Assembly (NCBI GenBank): GCA_009377865.1
Contig: WHTH01000012.1
Span: forward strand, 1 to 64,000
Direction of reading: 5' to 3'
Length of the DNA: 64,000 nucleotides
Source of the DNA: Pseudonocardiaceae bacterium
Lineage (GTDB): Bacteria > Actinomycetota > Actinomycetes > Mycobacteriales > Pseudonocardiaceae
In this document: positions 1-9,085 of the stretch, piece after piece
How positions within the stretch are numbered: position 1 is the stretch's first letter
Layout: every line of letters starts with the position of its first letter
The notes under the pieces: model-generated
The model's input: the letters and a program-made list of their open reading frames with translations, nothing else
What the model was told of the DNA's origin: nothing
The model's database searches: none
Position numbers and translations under genes: made by a program

Positions 1-155
1 CCTGCCCGCACCGACGTCGACCGGACCAGCACCTCCAACCGAGAACGGTCACCCTTCCGCAGGCCCAATGGAGCAGCAACAGACATACCCCATGGTCCCG
101 CAATTCAGACCGTAAAACAATTATCGACACGCGACACTAGGTAGAACCGGAATCT

Positions 156-989
156 TTAGAACAGCACGCTGGCGAACTCGCCCACCTGCGTGAAGCCGAC
201 CCGCGTGTAGGCTCTGCGCGCCGGATCGTTGAAGGCGTTGACGTAGAGGCTGGCCATTCGCCCCGTCGTGCGCAGCCGCTCCACGACCGTGGCGGTGCCG
301 GCCGCGCCGAGGCCACCGCCACGGCGCTCGGGGTGCACCCACACGCCCTGGATCTGACCGACCGCGGCGGACATCGCGCCGATCTCGGCCTTGAACACGA
401 CCTCGCCGGCCTCGAACCGGGCGAACGCGCGGCCCGACGCGATCAGTTCGGCCACCCGTGCCCGGTATCCCGCGCCGCCGTCGGGCCGCCGCGGGTCCAC
501 CCCGACCTCCTCGGTGAACATGGCGACTGCGGCCGGCAGGTAGCGGTCCAGCTCGTCGGGGCGCACCGGGCGCACCAGCGGGTCGGCCGGCACGATCGGC
601 GGTCCCGCGAGCGCCATCAGCGGCTGGTCGGTACGAACCTCGCGGGCGGGCCCCCACCGGGCATCGAGTTCCGACCACAGTTCCAGCACCTGCTCGGCCG
701 GACCCACCATCGACGAGCAGGACCGCGCCCGCCCACCGGCGCGGGCGGCGAACGAGCGGATCGCGTGCCGATCGCCGCGCAGCGGCACCATGTTCGGTCC
801 CGAGAAGCACAGCCCATCGAGCCGGCTGCCCACTCCCCAGAGCTCACCGCCGAGCCGCCAGGGGTCGAGCCCGGTCTGCTCGACACGCGACGCGACCATG
901 CACGAGACGACCGGGTCGGCGGCGAGTGCCTCTCGCACCGCCCGTGCATCCCGCTCGTCGAGCAGCCGGGCGCCCGCCAGCTTCAGCAC
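156..989 (-). CDS. GNAT family N-acetyltransferase (DUF4081 + GNAT)
   Basis: A 277-residue protein from a GTG start, 40 bp downstream of ispG. The open frame continues to 1076, but that would overlap ispG, and homologous proteins begin near this Val-Leu-Lys-Leu. The C-terminal half is a GNAT fold: the acetyl-CoA loop is seen as VHPERRGGGLGAAG at about residues 218-231, followed by the typical YVNAFNDPARRAYTRVGF helix-strand. The N-terminal half resembles the DUF4081 domain found in front of actinobacterial GNATs. It should transfer an acetyl group from acetyl-CoA to an amine, but the substrate cannot be read from the sequence. The same neighbour of ispG exists in mycobacteria (Rv2867c), so the linkage is old. 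Confidence 0.85.
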   Translation of the reverse strand: MLKLAGARLLDERDARAVREALAADPVVSCMVASRVEQTGLDPWRLGGELWGVGSRLDGLCFSGPNMVPLRGDRHAIRSFAARAGGRARSCSSMVGPAEQVLELWSELDARWGPAREVRTDQPLMALAGPPIVPADPLVRPVRPDELDRYLPAAVAMFTEEVGVDPRRPDGGAGYRARVAELIASGRAFARFEAGEVVFKAEIGAMSAAVGQIQGVWVHPERRGGGLGAAGTATVVERLRTTGRMASLYVNAFNDPARRAYTRVGFTQVGEFASVLF

Positions 990-1029
990 GAGACCAAGCT
1001 TGCCAGACCTGGATCTGTGCCGCGCCGGA

Positions 1030-2208
1030 TCAACCGACGGAGACGGTCGGCGCACCCTCCCCCGTCTCGCCGGCATCGTCGGCCAACCGCAGCGCCTCCT
1101 CGATGAGCGTCTCCACGATCTGCGCCTCCGGCACGGTCTTGATCACCTCACCCTTGACGAAGATCTGGCCCTTGCCGTTGCCGGATGCCACCCCGAGATC
1201 GGCCTCCCGGGCCTCGCCGGGACCGTTGACGACGCAGCCCATCACCGCGACACGCAACGGCACCTCCATGCCTTCCAGCCCCGCGGTGACCTCGTCGGCG
1301 AGCTTGTAGACGTCGACCTGGGCCCGGCCGCACGACGGGCAGGACACGATCTCGAGCTTGCGCGGCCGCAGGTTCAGCGACTCGAGGATGCCGAGGCCGA
1401 CCTTGACCTCCTCGACCGGCGGCGCGGACAGCGACACCCGGATCGTGTCCCCGATACCGCGCGACAGCAGCGCGCCGAAGGCCGTGGCGGACTTGACGGT
1501 GCCCTGGAAGGCCGGGCCGGCCTCGGTGACGCCGAGGTGCAGCGGGTAGTCGCATTGCTGCGCGAGCTGCTCGTAGGCCTGCACCATCACGACCGGGTCA
1601 TGGTGTTTGACCGAGATCTTGATGTCGTGGAAGTCGTGCTCGGCGAACAGGCTCGCCTCCCACAGCGCGGACTCCACCAGCGCCTCGGGGGTGGCCTTAC
1701 CGTGCTTGGACAGGATCTTCGGGTCCAGCGAGCCGGCGTTGACCCCGATCCGGATCGGGGTGCCGGCGTCCTTGGCCGCCTTGGCGATCTCGCCGACCTT
1801 GTCGTCGAACTTCTTGATGTTGCCGGGATTGACGCGCACCGCCGCGCAGCCGGCTTCGATGGCCGCGAACACGTAGCGGGGCTGGAAGTGGATGTCGGCG
1901 ATCACCGGGATCTGCGACTTGCGCGCGATCGCGGGCAGCGCGTCGGCGTCGTCCTGCGACGGGCAGGCCACCCGGACGATGTCGCAGCCCGACGCGGTGA
2001 GTTCGGCGATCTGCTGCAGCGTGGAGTCGACGTCGGCGGTCAGCGTGGTCGTCATGGACTGCACCGACACCGGGTGCTCGCTGCCCACCCCGACCGGGCC
2101 GACCTGCAGCTGGCGGGTCTTGCGCCGGTCCGAGAGCACCGGGGGCGGCATGGCGGGCATCCCGAGTGCCGTGCCGCTGCCGGCGTTCACGTCAGCCACG
2201 ACGGTCAC
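1030..2208 (-). CDS. ispG: 4-hydroxy-3-methylbut-2-en-1-yl diphosphate synthase (IspG/GcpE)
   Basis: A 392-residue enzyme of the MEP isoprenoid pathway. It reductively converts 2-C-methylerythritol cyclodiphosphate to HMBPP using a [4Fe-4S] cluster. The cluster ligands are visible as SCPSCG (C290, C293) and [11 protein letters not shown] (C325, with the conserved Glu at 332). The N-terminal TIM-barrel motifs ([37 protein letters not shown]) are intact, and the length is that of the short bacterial form. It lies 14 bp downstream of rip1 and in the same direction as dxr, another MEP enzyme, so the three are probably cotranscribed. Confidence 0.98.
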   Translation of the reverse strand: MTVVADVNAGSGTALGMPAMPPPVLSDRRKTRQLQVGPVGVGSEHPVSVQSMTTTLTADVDSTLQQIAELTASGCDIVRVACPSQDDADALPAIARKSQIPVIADIHFQPRYVFAAIEAGCAAVRVNPGNIKKFDDKVGEIAKAAKDAGTPIRIGVNAGSLDPKILSKHGKATPEALVESALWEASLFAEHDFHDIKISVKHHDPVVMVQAYEQLAQQCDYPLHLGVTEAGPAFQGTVKSATAFGALLSRGIGDTIRVSLSAPPVEEVKVGLGILESLNLRPRKLEIVSCPSCGRAQVDVYKLADEVTAGLEGMEVPLRVAVMGCVVNGPGEAREADLGVASGNGKGQIFVKGEVIKTVPEAQIVETLIEEALRLADDAGETGEGAPTVSVG

Positions 2209-2222
2209 CTCTCATCTGTAGA

Positions 2223-3449
2223 TCACGGCGAAAATCGGAGCGGGTTGACGATGTCGGCGGTGAGGGTCAGCGCGGCGAACGCGATGAACACGAGCGCGAA
2301 CGCGTAGGTCAGCGGGAGCAGCTTCGTGTAGTCGACCGGGGGTCCTGCCGGGCGCCCCCGCATTGCGCGCAGCCCGTTGCGGGCCCGCTCGTAGACGTTG
2401 ACCGCGATGTGCCCGCCGTCGAGCGGCAGCAGCGGCAGCAAGTTGAACACGCCGACGAACAGATTCAGCGCTGCCAGCAGATAGAGGAAGAACCACCACA
2501 CCTCGATGTCCACCGCATCGCCGCCGAGGATGCTGGCGCCCACCACGCTGACCGGGGTCTCGGGCGAGCGCGGCTCGCCGCTGATCGCCGCGAGCAGCGG
2601 CTCGATCTTCTGCGGGAGCTGCTTGATGCCTTCCCAGGTGTTCGCGAACAGCGTGCCGGTGAAGGCGAACGTCCCAGGCACCGCGTCGAGCGGGCCGTAT
2701 TGCAGCATGGGGACCGCGGTCGGCGCCTGCAGCGGCGTCGCGATTCCAATCGCGCCGATCATCTCGTCCGAGGGACCACCCAGTGCAGACGCAGGGACCC
2801 GGGCGACATCGATGAGCACCGGCTGCTGCTGCCCGTTGCGCTCGATGACGAACTCCGTCGGTCCCTGCAGCGGCCGGGTGGCCCCTTGAAGCTCACGAAT
2901 GTTGTTGACCGGCGTGCCCGCGACCGCGACGATCCGGTCATCGGTCCGCAGCCCGGCCTCCCGTGCCGGTGCCGGGTCCTCCGGCGAGCAGGCGCCCGTC
3001 GTGGCGCCGACACACTCGCTGACCTGTGCGACCGTGGCGGGTGGTGGCTCCGGCGGGGGCGCATTCAGGTTGGGCAGCCCGGTGGAGAGCGCCATGACGT
3101 AGATGATCATGATGCCCAGCACGAAGTGGGTCAGCGAGCCCGCCGACAGCACGACCACGCGCTTCCAGGTGGTGTAGCGGAAGAAGGCCCGCTTGCGGTC
3201 CATCGGATCCGGCAGCTCGTCGAGCGCGGTCATCCCCGCGATGTCGCAGAACCCGCCCGCCGGGATCGCCTTGAGACCGTACTCGGTCTCGCCGCGGCGA
3301 AACGAGAACAGCGTCGGCCCGAAGCCGATGAAATAGCGTCGCACCCGCATCCCGAACAGCTTGGCGCTGTACATGTGCCCGGCCTCGTGCAGCGCGATCG
3401 AGACGCCGATGCCCACCGCGAAGAGCACCACACCCAGTGCGAAGCTCAC
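2223..3449 (-). CDS. rip1: M50 site-2 intramembrane zinc protease (Rip1/RseP family)
   Basis: A 408-residue polytopic membrane protease with HEAGH at residues 21-25 inside the first transmembrane helix and the second zinc motif PLLPLDGGH near residues 339-347 (Asp344). A PDZ-like domain occupies roughly residues 125-230 between them. Family members cleave anti-sigma factors or other membrane proteins within the bilayer (Rip1 in mycobacteria, RseP in E. coli). The start overlaps the dxr stop by 4 bp, and ispG follows, which reproduces the mycobacterial dxr-rip1-ispG order. The substrates here are unknown. Confidence 0.95.
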   Translation of the reverse strand: MSFALGVVLFAVGIGVSIALHEAGHMYSAKLFGMRVRRYFIGFGPTLFSFRRGETEYGLKAIPAGGFCDIAGMTALDELPDPMDRKRAFFRYTTWKRVVVLSAGSLTHFVLGIMIIYVMALSTGLPNLNAPPPEPPPATVAQVSECVGATTGACSPEDPAPAREAGLRTDDRIVAVAGTPVNNIRELQGATRPLQGPTEFVIERNGQQQPVLIDVARVPASALGGPSDEMIGAIGIATPLQAPTAVPMLQYGPLDAVPGTFAFTGTLFANTWEGIKQLPQKIEPLLAAISGEPRSPETPVSVVGASILGGDAVDIEVWWFFLYLLAALNLFVGVFNLLPLLPLDGGHIAVNVYERARNGLRAMRGRPAGPPVDYTKLLPLTYAFALVFIAFAALTLTADIVNPLRFSP

Positions 3450-4684
3450 AGCACGTTCCTCCCGGCTCGGGCCAGCGGGGCGCCCAGCAGTTCAGCGGCC
3501 CTGGCCCGCGCCCAGTCCTCGGCGGCCAGCACCTCGTCCACGGTAGCGGGTTGCTCCCGCCAGCCGTCGGCCTCGCCGACCACGGCGGCGACGGTGTCCA
3601 CAATGCCAGTGAACGGGGTGGTCCCGGCCAGGAACCCCCGGACGGCCTCCTCGTTGGCGGCGTTGAACACGGCGGGCACGCACCCGCCCGCCTGTCCCGC
3701 CGCCCGGGCGAGATCGATCGCCGGGAATGCTCCGGTGTCGACGGGCTCGAAGGTCCAGGCCGAGGGGGTGGTGAAATCGCAGGCCGCAGCGGCGCCGGCC
3801 ACCCGGTCGGGCCAGCCCAGCGCGAGCGCGATCGGCAGCCGCATGTCCGGTGGGCTGGCCTGCGCGAGCGTCGAGCCGTCGCTGAAGATCACCATCGAGT
3901 GCACCATCGACTGCGGGTGCACCACGACGTCGATGCGGTCGTAGTCGATCCCGAACAGCAGGTGGGTCTCGATCACTTCGAGTCCCTTGTTCACCAGTGT
4001 GGCCGAATTCACCGTCACCACCGGGCCCATCTGCCAGGTCGGGTGGTCGAGCGCCTGCTCGGGTGTGACGTCGCCCAGCTCGTCGCGGCGCTTGCCGCGG
4101 AACGGCCCGCCAGATGCGGTCAGCACCAGCCGTGCCACCTCCGCGCGGGTACCGCCGCGCAGGCACTGCGCCAGCGCGGAGTGCTCGGAGTCGACCGGCA
4201 CGATCTGGCCGGCCGCCGCGGCCTCGGTCACCAGTGCACCACCGGCGACCAGCGACTCCTTGTTGGCCAGCGCGAGCATGGCGCCGGAGCGCAGCACCGC
4301 CAGCGTCGGCTCCAGTCCCCGCGAGCCGGTGATGCCATTGAGCACGACATCAGCGGGCTCGGTGGCCACCAGTTCGCAGCTGGCATCCGGACCGGCCAGG
4401 ATCCGCGGCAGCCGGTACTCGCCCCGGTTGTAACCACGTCGCTGGGCTTCGGCGTAGCAGGCCAGCTGCACGTCCTGCGCGGCGCTACCCCGGGTGACAG
4501 CGATCGCGTCGGCACTGAACTCCATCGCCTGGGCTGCGATCGCCGCCGGGTCGGACCCACCCGAGGCGAGCCCGGCGACGCGGAACCGGCCGGGGTCGCG
4601 CCTGATCACGTCGAGCGCTTGGGTGCCGATCGAACCGGTCGACCCCAGCAGCGCTACGCTGCGAGGGTGATCGTAGGTCTCCAT
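3446..4684 (-). CDS. dxr: 1-deoxy-D-xylulose-5-phosphate reductoisomerase
   Basis: A 412-residue, NADPH-dependent second enzyme of the MEP pathway (DXP to MEP). The N-terminal nucleotide motif [16 protein letters not shown] is at residues 12-27. The metal ligands Asp165 and Glu167 sit in PVDSEHSA, and NKES and [10 protein letters not shown] are also present. Length is normal. It heads the dxr-rip1-ispG set and overlaps the next gene by 4 bp (ATGA-type junction). The divergent small membrane gene starts about 170 bp away, so the promoter should lie between 4685 and 4850. Confidence 0.97.
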   Translation of the reverse strand: METYDHPRSVALLGSTGSIGTQALDVIRRDPGRFRVAGLASGGSDPAAIAAQAMEFSADAIAVTRGSAAQDVQLACYAEAQRRGYNRGEYRLPRILAGPDASCELVATEPADVVLNGITGSRGLEPTLAVLRSGAMLALANKESLVAGGALVTEAAAAGQIVPVDSEHSALAQCLRGGTRAEVARLVLTASGGPFRGKRRDELGDVTPEQALDHPTWQMGPVVTVNSATLVNKGLEVIETHLLFGIDYDRIDVVVHPQSMVHSMVIFSDGSTLAQASPPDMRLPIALALGWPDRVAGAAAACDFTTPSAWTFEPVDTGAFPAIDLARAAGQAGGCVPAVFNAANEEAVRGFLAGTTPFTGIVDTVAAVVGEADGWREQPATVDEVLAAEDWARARAAELLGAPLARAGRNVL

Positions 4685-4858
4685 CAGGCGTCATTCTCCT
4701 CTAGGCCGGTGCCGACGGCGTGCGTGGCTGCCCGACCAGGATCACACTGGTCATCGGCTTGCGTCACCGATCGCCACCACGGCGCATTCGTACCAGCCGA
4801 CCGGTGTGATCTCGGTGCGACGGGAACACCCCCGCGCACACGACAGAAGGGAATGGAC

Positions 4859-5128
4859 ATGGGTTTCATCGCATGGATCGTGCTGGGGCTGCTCGCGGGA
4901 GCGATAGCCAAGCTGATCATGCCGGGTGACGACCCCGGCGGACTCATCATCACGATGCTGATCGGGATCGTCGGTGCGCTGCTCGGCGGCTGGCTCGGTG
5001 GCCTCATCTTCGGAGTCGAGCTCGGTGGTTTCTTCAACCTCACCACCTGGGTGCTCGCCATCGTGGGCTCGCTGATCCTGCTCGGGGTCTACCGGCTGGT
5101 GGCCGGTCGCAGGGCGGTCCGCAGCTGA
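4859..5128 (+). CDS. GlsB/YeaQ/YmgE family small membrane protein
   Basis: An 89-residue protein with three glycine-rich hydrophobic segments (MGFIAWIVLGLLAGAIAKLI, a GLIITMLIGIVGALLGGWLGG stretch and WVLAIVGSLILLGVYRL) and a short basic tail. This is the transglycosylase-associated/GlsB pattern linked to stress tolerance; biochemical function is not established. Two in-frame ATGs exist (4853 and 4859). The Shine-Dalgarno AGAAGGGA at 4845-4852 sits 6 nt before the second, which is therefore chosen. Confidence 0.88.
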   Translation: MGFIAWIVLGLLAGAIAKLIMPGDDPGGLIITMLIGIVGALLGGWLGGLIFGVELGGFFNLTTWVLAIVGSLILLGVYRLVAGRRAVRS

Positions 5129-5223
5129 CCGTGGGCAAGGCCGGGACGGGCACGCGGCTGCCCGTCCCGGCGATGCCGTATGCGACGATGATCGCCGGTC
5201 ACCGTCGCAGGAGGGAGGAGTCC

Positions 5224-5562
5224 GTGGTCGCCGTCCCCTCGAGTTCCACCGGCGAGCAGGAGCACGCCGAGCCCGCGCCCCGGGATCACGAGTCGCACGG
5301 CGCCCAGCCGCAGCACGACGCCCAGCCGCACGGCGTGGATGCCGACGAGCCCTCGGCCGAGTGGGGATGGCACGGCTCGTTCCCGACCGGCCGCCGAATC
5401 GCCGGCTGGGTCACGGTCGTGGGGCTGTTCTCCATGGCCTTCTTCGACCATGGGGGTATCAGCGAGACCTGGTGGTTGGCCGCGCTCGCCTCAGTGGTGG
5501 CGATGTTGTTGATCCGCAACGAGTTCAAGCAGCGCCCGGCCGCGCTGACGCGGCGGCGCTGA
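5224..5562 (+). CDS. DUF2631 domain membrane protein
   Basis: A 112-residue protein. The GTG start at 5224 follows a very strong purine-rich Shine-Dalgarno (AGGAGGGAGGAG, 5209-5220). The first half is hydrophilic, rich in His, Gln and Glu. The second half has two transmembrane segments (roughly RIAGWVTVVGLFSMAFF and WWLAALASVVAMLL) and a basic tail. It matches the actinobacterial DUF2631 family, whose role is unknown. In mycobacteria a DUF2631 gene also lies close to dxr (from memory). Confidence 0.8.
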   Translation: MVAVPSSSTGEQEHAEPAPRDHESHGAQPQHDAQPHGVDADEPSAEWGWHGSFPTGRRIAGWVTVVGLFSMAFFDHGGISETWWLAALASVVAMLLIRNEFKQRPAALTRRR

Positions 5563-5588
5563 ACCCCGGCTGGCTGTACCGTGCTGCC

Positions 5589-6524
5589 GTGGCAGCACAA
5601 GGCCGGGCCGCTCCGGCCGTGGAGCTCGAGGTCGGGGACCGCAGCGTCCGGATCAGCCATCCCGACCGGGTCTACTTCCCGGCGCGCGGTGAGACCAAGC
5701 TCGACCTGGCCCGCTACTACCTCGCGGTCGGCGACGGGGTGGTGCGGGCGCTGCGGGACCGGCCGTGCATGCTGCACCGCTTCCCCACTGGCGTGACCGG
5801 CGAGCGGGTGCACCAGAAGCGGCTGCCGCGTGGTGCCCCGGAGTGGGTACGCACCGTCCGCGTGCACTTCCCGCGCTGGAACCGGCACGCCGACGAACTG
5901 TGCGTGACCCACCTCGCCGACGTGATCTGGGCAGTGCAGATGAGCACCGTGGAGTTCCACCCCTGGAACTCCCGGCAGGCGGACACCGAGTCGCCCGACG
6001 AGTGGCGCATCGACCTGGACCCCATGCCGGAAGCGTCGTACCCCGACGTCCAGCGCGTCGCGCTCGTCGCCCACGAGGTGCTCGACGAACTCGGCGCCGT
6101 CGGCTGGCCCAAGACCTCGGGCGGCAAGGGCTTGCACGTCTACGTCCGGATCGAGCCGCGATGGGGCTTCGCCGATGTCCGCCGAGCGGCCCACGCGTTC
6201 GCCCGTGAGGTCGGGCGGCGCTGCGACCTGGTCGATCTCACGTGGTGGCGCAAGGACCGGGACCCGGCGTCGGTCTTCGTGGACTACAACCAGAACGCCC
6301 GCGACCACACGATCCGCAGCGCGTACTCGGTGCGCGGCGTGCCGGAGGCCGTGGTGTCCACCCCGCTGCGCTGGGACGAGCTGCCCGACGCCGAACCCCG
6401 CGACTTCACCATCGCCACCGTGCCGGAACGCTTCGCCCGGCTCGGCGACGTGCACGCCGGGATCGACGACACGGCGTTCTCCCTCGAGCAGCTGCTCGAG
6501 TGGGCCGATCGCAACGACCGCTGA
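5589..6524 (+). CDS. LigD-type polymerase/primase domain protein (PolDom, AEP superfamily)
   Basis: A 311-residue stand-alone primase-polymerase of the archaeo-eukaryotic primase superfamily, like the polymerase domain of LigD. The catalytic aspartates are seen in RIDLDP (D142, D144) and VFVDYNQN (D232), and the nucleotide-binding SGGKGLHVYV holds His183. The GTG start at 5589 gives the typical N-terminus; the open frame upstream overlaps the DUF2631 gene. Family members fill gaps with NTPs or dNTPs during non-homologous end joining. The convergent neighbour is a LigC-type ligase, as in mycobacteria (Rv3730c/Rv3731). No Ku gene is in this window. Confidence 0.92.
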   Translation: MAAQGRAAPAVELEVGDRSVRISHPDRVYFPARGETKLDLARYYLAVGDGVVRALRDRPCMLHRFPTGVTGERVHQKRLPRGAPEWVRTVRVHFPRWNRHADELCVTHLADVIWAVQMSTVEFHPWNSRQADTESPDEWRIDLDPMPEASYPDVQRVALVAHEVLDELGAVGWPKTSGGKGLHVYVRIEPRWGFADVRRAAHAFAREVGRRCDLVDLTWWRKDRDPASVFVDYNQNARDHTIRSAYSVRGVPEAVVSTPLRWDELPDAEPRDFTIATVPERFARLGDVHAGIDDTAFSLEQLLEWADRNDR

Positions 6525-6563
6525 GCAGCGTGTCGTCAGCGGCCCCCGCGCGCGTTTTGTACT

Positions 6564-6591
6564 CCACGCGCGCGAAACCCCGCGCGCGTGG
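6564..6591. terminator. Bidirectional hairpin between convergent PolDom and ligC genes
   Basis: A perfect 11-bp inverted repeat, CCACGCGCGCG / CGCGCGCGTGG, with a 6-nt loop, 39 bp after the PolDom stop. It lies in a 235-bp non-coding gap (6525-6759) that repeats the CGCGCGTGGG string again at about 6604-6613. No U-run follows on the plus strand, so termination function is inferred from position and stem strength. The rest of the gap (6615-6759) shows no convincing gene. Confidence 0.6.
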
Positions 6592-6759
6592 GTGACGAGA
6601 TGCGCGCGTGGGACTGGCGAGGGCGATGTAGCGCTGGCGTATCAGGTGCTCTTGAGCACGGCGGATTTCATGAGGGGAAGCGCTCGTCCTTGCTCCACGA
6701 AGGTGCGGTCGACTCGCGATTCTTCGAGGCGAACATCGGCCCGCTGGTCGGGCGCCGGA

Positions 6760-7836
6760 TCAATCGGACGTCGAGGTGAGGAGGAGGTCGTCGAGGTTGA
6801 AGCGGACGGGCCGCTCCAGTTGGTCGTAGGTGCAGGAGCGGGGTTCGCGGTCCGGACGCCAGCGGACGAACTGGGTAGTGTGCCGGAATCGCGGGCCTTC
6901 CATGTAGTCGTAGCGGACCTCGGCCACGTGTTCGGGACGCAACGGCACGAAGGACAGGTCCTTGCCGGCGTTCCAGCGGCTGGTCTCCGACTTGCGCGGC
7001 GTGCGGTGGCCCTCCTCCTGGCGAGCCCAGGCCCACGGGTGGTCGTCGAACGTGGTGACCACCGGCTGCAGCTCGGTGAACAGCTCGCGGCGCCGCGCCA
7101 TCGAGAAGGCACCCACCACGCCCACCGAGACGAGCGTTCCGGCGTCGTCGTAGAGCCCGAGAAGCAGCGAGCCGACTGCATCCGTGCCCGACTTGTGGAC
7201 CCGATAACCGGCGACGACGCAGTCCGCGGTGCGATCGTGCTTGATCTTGCTCATCACCCGCTTGTCGGGCTGGTAGCGCAGGTCGAGGGGCTTCGCGATC
7301 AGCCCGTCCAGCCCGGCCCCCTCGAACTGCTGGAACCACCGCCGAGCCGTCTCGTGGTCCCGGGTCGCCGGGGTCACGTGGATCGGCGCCCGCGCCGGTG
7401 CCAGCGCCTCCTCCAGTGCTGCGCGGCGCTCCCCGAGCGGCCGCGCGGTGAGATCGGTGTCATCGAGAGCGAGCAGGTCGAACGCCACCAGACGCGCCGG
7501 GGTCTGCTCGGCGAGCAACCGGACCCGGCTGTCGGCTGGATGGATCCGCTGCTGCAGCGCCTCGAAGTCCAGACCCTGACGATCGGGATCGACGATCACG
7601 ATCTCGCCGTCGACGACGCACCGCTCGGGCAGGTTCGCCAGGACGGCAGCGACGACCTCAGGGAAGTAACGGGTCATCGGCCGGGTGTTGCGGCTGCCGA
7701 TCTCCACCTCGTCCCCGTCCCGGAAGATGATCGACCGGAAACCGTCCCACTTCGGCTCGTAGTGCTGATCCGCCGGGATCGCAGAGACGGGCTTGGCCAG
7801 CATCGGGGCGACAGGAGGCATGACGGGCAGGCGCAC
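6760..7836 (-). CDS. ligC: ATP-dependent DNA ligase LigC
   Basis: A 358-residue ATP-dependent DNA ligase. The nucleotidyl-acceptor lysine is K29 in EPKWDGFR. Downstream motifs (VDGEIVI, FDLLALD, GLIAKP, KIKHDRTADCVV) follow the family order, and a C-terminal OB-fold lacks extra nuclease or polymerase domains. The GTG at 7836 gives an N-terminus (VRLPVMPPVAPMLAKP) aligning with M. tuberculosis LigC, which is also 358 residues as recalled. It seals nicks in back-up end joining or base-excision repair. It is convergent with the PolDom gene and lies 112 bp downstream of rlmN. Confidence 0.94.
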   Translation of the reverse strand: MRLPVMPPVAPMLAKPVSAIPADQHYEPKWDGFRSIIFRDGDEVEIGSRNTRPMTRYFPEVVAAVLANLPERCVVDGEIVIVDPDRQGLDFEALQQRIHPADSRVRLLAEQTPARLVAFDLLALDDTDLTARPLGERRAALEEALAPARAPIHVTPATRDHETARRWFQQFEGAGLDGLIAKPLDLRYQPDKRVMSKIKHDRTADCVVAGYRVHKSGTDAVGSLLLGLYDDAGTLVSVGVVGAFSMARRRELFTELQPVVTTFDDHPWAWARQEEGHRTPRKSETSRWNAGKDLSFVPLRPEHVAEVRYDYMEGPRFRHTTQFVRWRPDREPRSCTYDQLERPVRFNLDDLLLTSTSD

Positions 7837-7948
7837 CGCCCCAGTGTGCCTGCCGGCCGACCAGCACGTCAGGAACCGGTCTCTGCTCGGGGCGAGCTGG
7901 TCGCGAAGCTCCGGCCGAAAGACTACGACGAGCGCTAACAAGCGCCGA

Positions 7949-9082
7949 TCAGCCCTCGGCAGCGAGTTGCCCGCAGGCGGCCGCGATCTCCTGGCCACGG
8001 GTGTCCCGCACCGTGCAGCTGACGCCCGCCGCCTGCACCCGCCGGACGAACTCCCGCTCCACCGGTTTGGGGCTGGCGTCCCACTCGCTGCCCGGCGTCG
8101 GGTTGAGCGGGATGAGGTTGACATGCACCAGCCGTGGCCCGAGGTGGCGGCGCAGCAGCGAGGCGAGCAGGTCGGCGCGCCAGGGCTGGTCGTTGACGTC
8201 GCGGATGAGTGCGTACTCGATCGAGATTCGCCGACCGGTGACGTCGGCGTAGTGCCGGGCCGCTGCGAGCACCTCGGCCACCGGCCAGCGGGTGTTGACC
8301 GGGACCAGCGTGTCGCGCAACTCGTCGTCAGGGGTGTGCAGCGAGACCGCCAGCGTCACCGCCATGCGCTCGTCAGCGAGCTTGCGGATCGCGGGCACCA
8401 ACCCGACGGTCGACACGGTCACCGACCGCTGCGACAGGCCCAGGCCCTCGGGGGCGGGCGCGGTGATGCGGCGGACCGCGTCGCGCACGCGCCGGTAGTT
8501 GGCCAGCGGCTCCCCCATCCCCATGAACACGACGTTGGACAGCCGTCCGGGCCCGCCGGGCAGCTGTCCGTCGCGCATCGCAGCGGCGGCGGCGCGCACC
8601 TGGTCGACGATCTCCGCCGTGGACAGGTTGCGGGTCAGGCCGCCCTGCCCGGTGGCGCAGAACGGGCAGGCCATCCCGCAGCCCGCCTGACTCGAGATGC
8701 ACACCGTCGCGCGATCCGGGTAGCGCATCAGCACGCTCTCGGTCAACGTGCCGTCACCCGCCCGCCACAGCGTCTTGCGGGTAGCCCCGCCGTCGCACTC
8801 GACGTGGCGCAGCGGGCTGGCCAGCTCGGGCAGCAGCGCGGTCGCCAACCGTTCCCGGCTCGCTGCCGGAAGGTCGGTCATCGTCGCCGGGTCGGCGCAG
8901 AGCCGGGCGAAGTAGTGCCGGGAGAGCTGGTCGGCGCGAAACGCCGGCTCGCCGAGCCCGGCCACCGCGTCCCGGCGCCCGGCTGTGTCCAGATCGGCGA
9001 GGTGTGTCGGGGGCAGGCCGCGCCGTGGCGCATCGAAGGCCAGGAGCAGTTGTTTGTCCGGGTGCTTGTCGAGGCCAGTCAT
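7949..9082 (-). CDS. rlmN: Dual-specificity rRNA/tRNA methyltransferase RlmN (A2503 of 23S rRNA)
   Basis: A 377-residue radical-SAM methyltransferase. The cluster motif is CGMACPFC (C135, C139, C142), and the mechanistic C-terminal cysteine is C356 in [22 protein letters not shown] and [12 protein letters not shown] are also present. It adds the C2 methyl group to A2503 of 23S rRNA (and A37 of some tRNAs), supporting translational fidelity. It begins 3 bp after the stop of the upstream methyltransferase gene, so the two are presumably cotranscribed. Confidence 0.96.
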   Translation of the reverse strand: MTGLDKHPDKQLLLAFDAPRRGLPPTHLADLDTAGRRDAVAGLGEPAFRADQLSRHYFARLCADPATMTDLPAASRERLATALLPELASPLRHVECDGGATRKTLWRAGDGTLTESVLMRYPDRATVCISSQAGCGMACPFCATGQGGLTRNLSTAEIVDQVRAAAAAMRDGQLPGGPGRLSNVVFMGMGEPLANYRRVRDAVRRITAPAPEGLGLSQRSVTVSTVGLVPAIRKLADERMAVTLAVSLHTPDDELRDTLVPVNTRWPVAEVLAAARHYADVTGRRISIEYALIRDVNDQPWRADLLASLLRRHLGPRLVHVNLIPLNPTPGSEWDASPKPVEREFVRRVQAAGVSCTVRDTRGQEIAAACGQLAAEG

Positions 9083-9085
9083 GAC

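Noticed and set aside
1-155. A gene at the left edge
   Set aside because: No frame with coding character or recognisable protein could be found. The region after about 100 is AT-richer and is probably just the 3' region of the GNAT gene.
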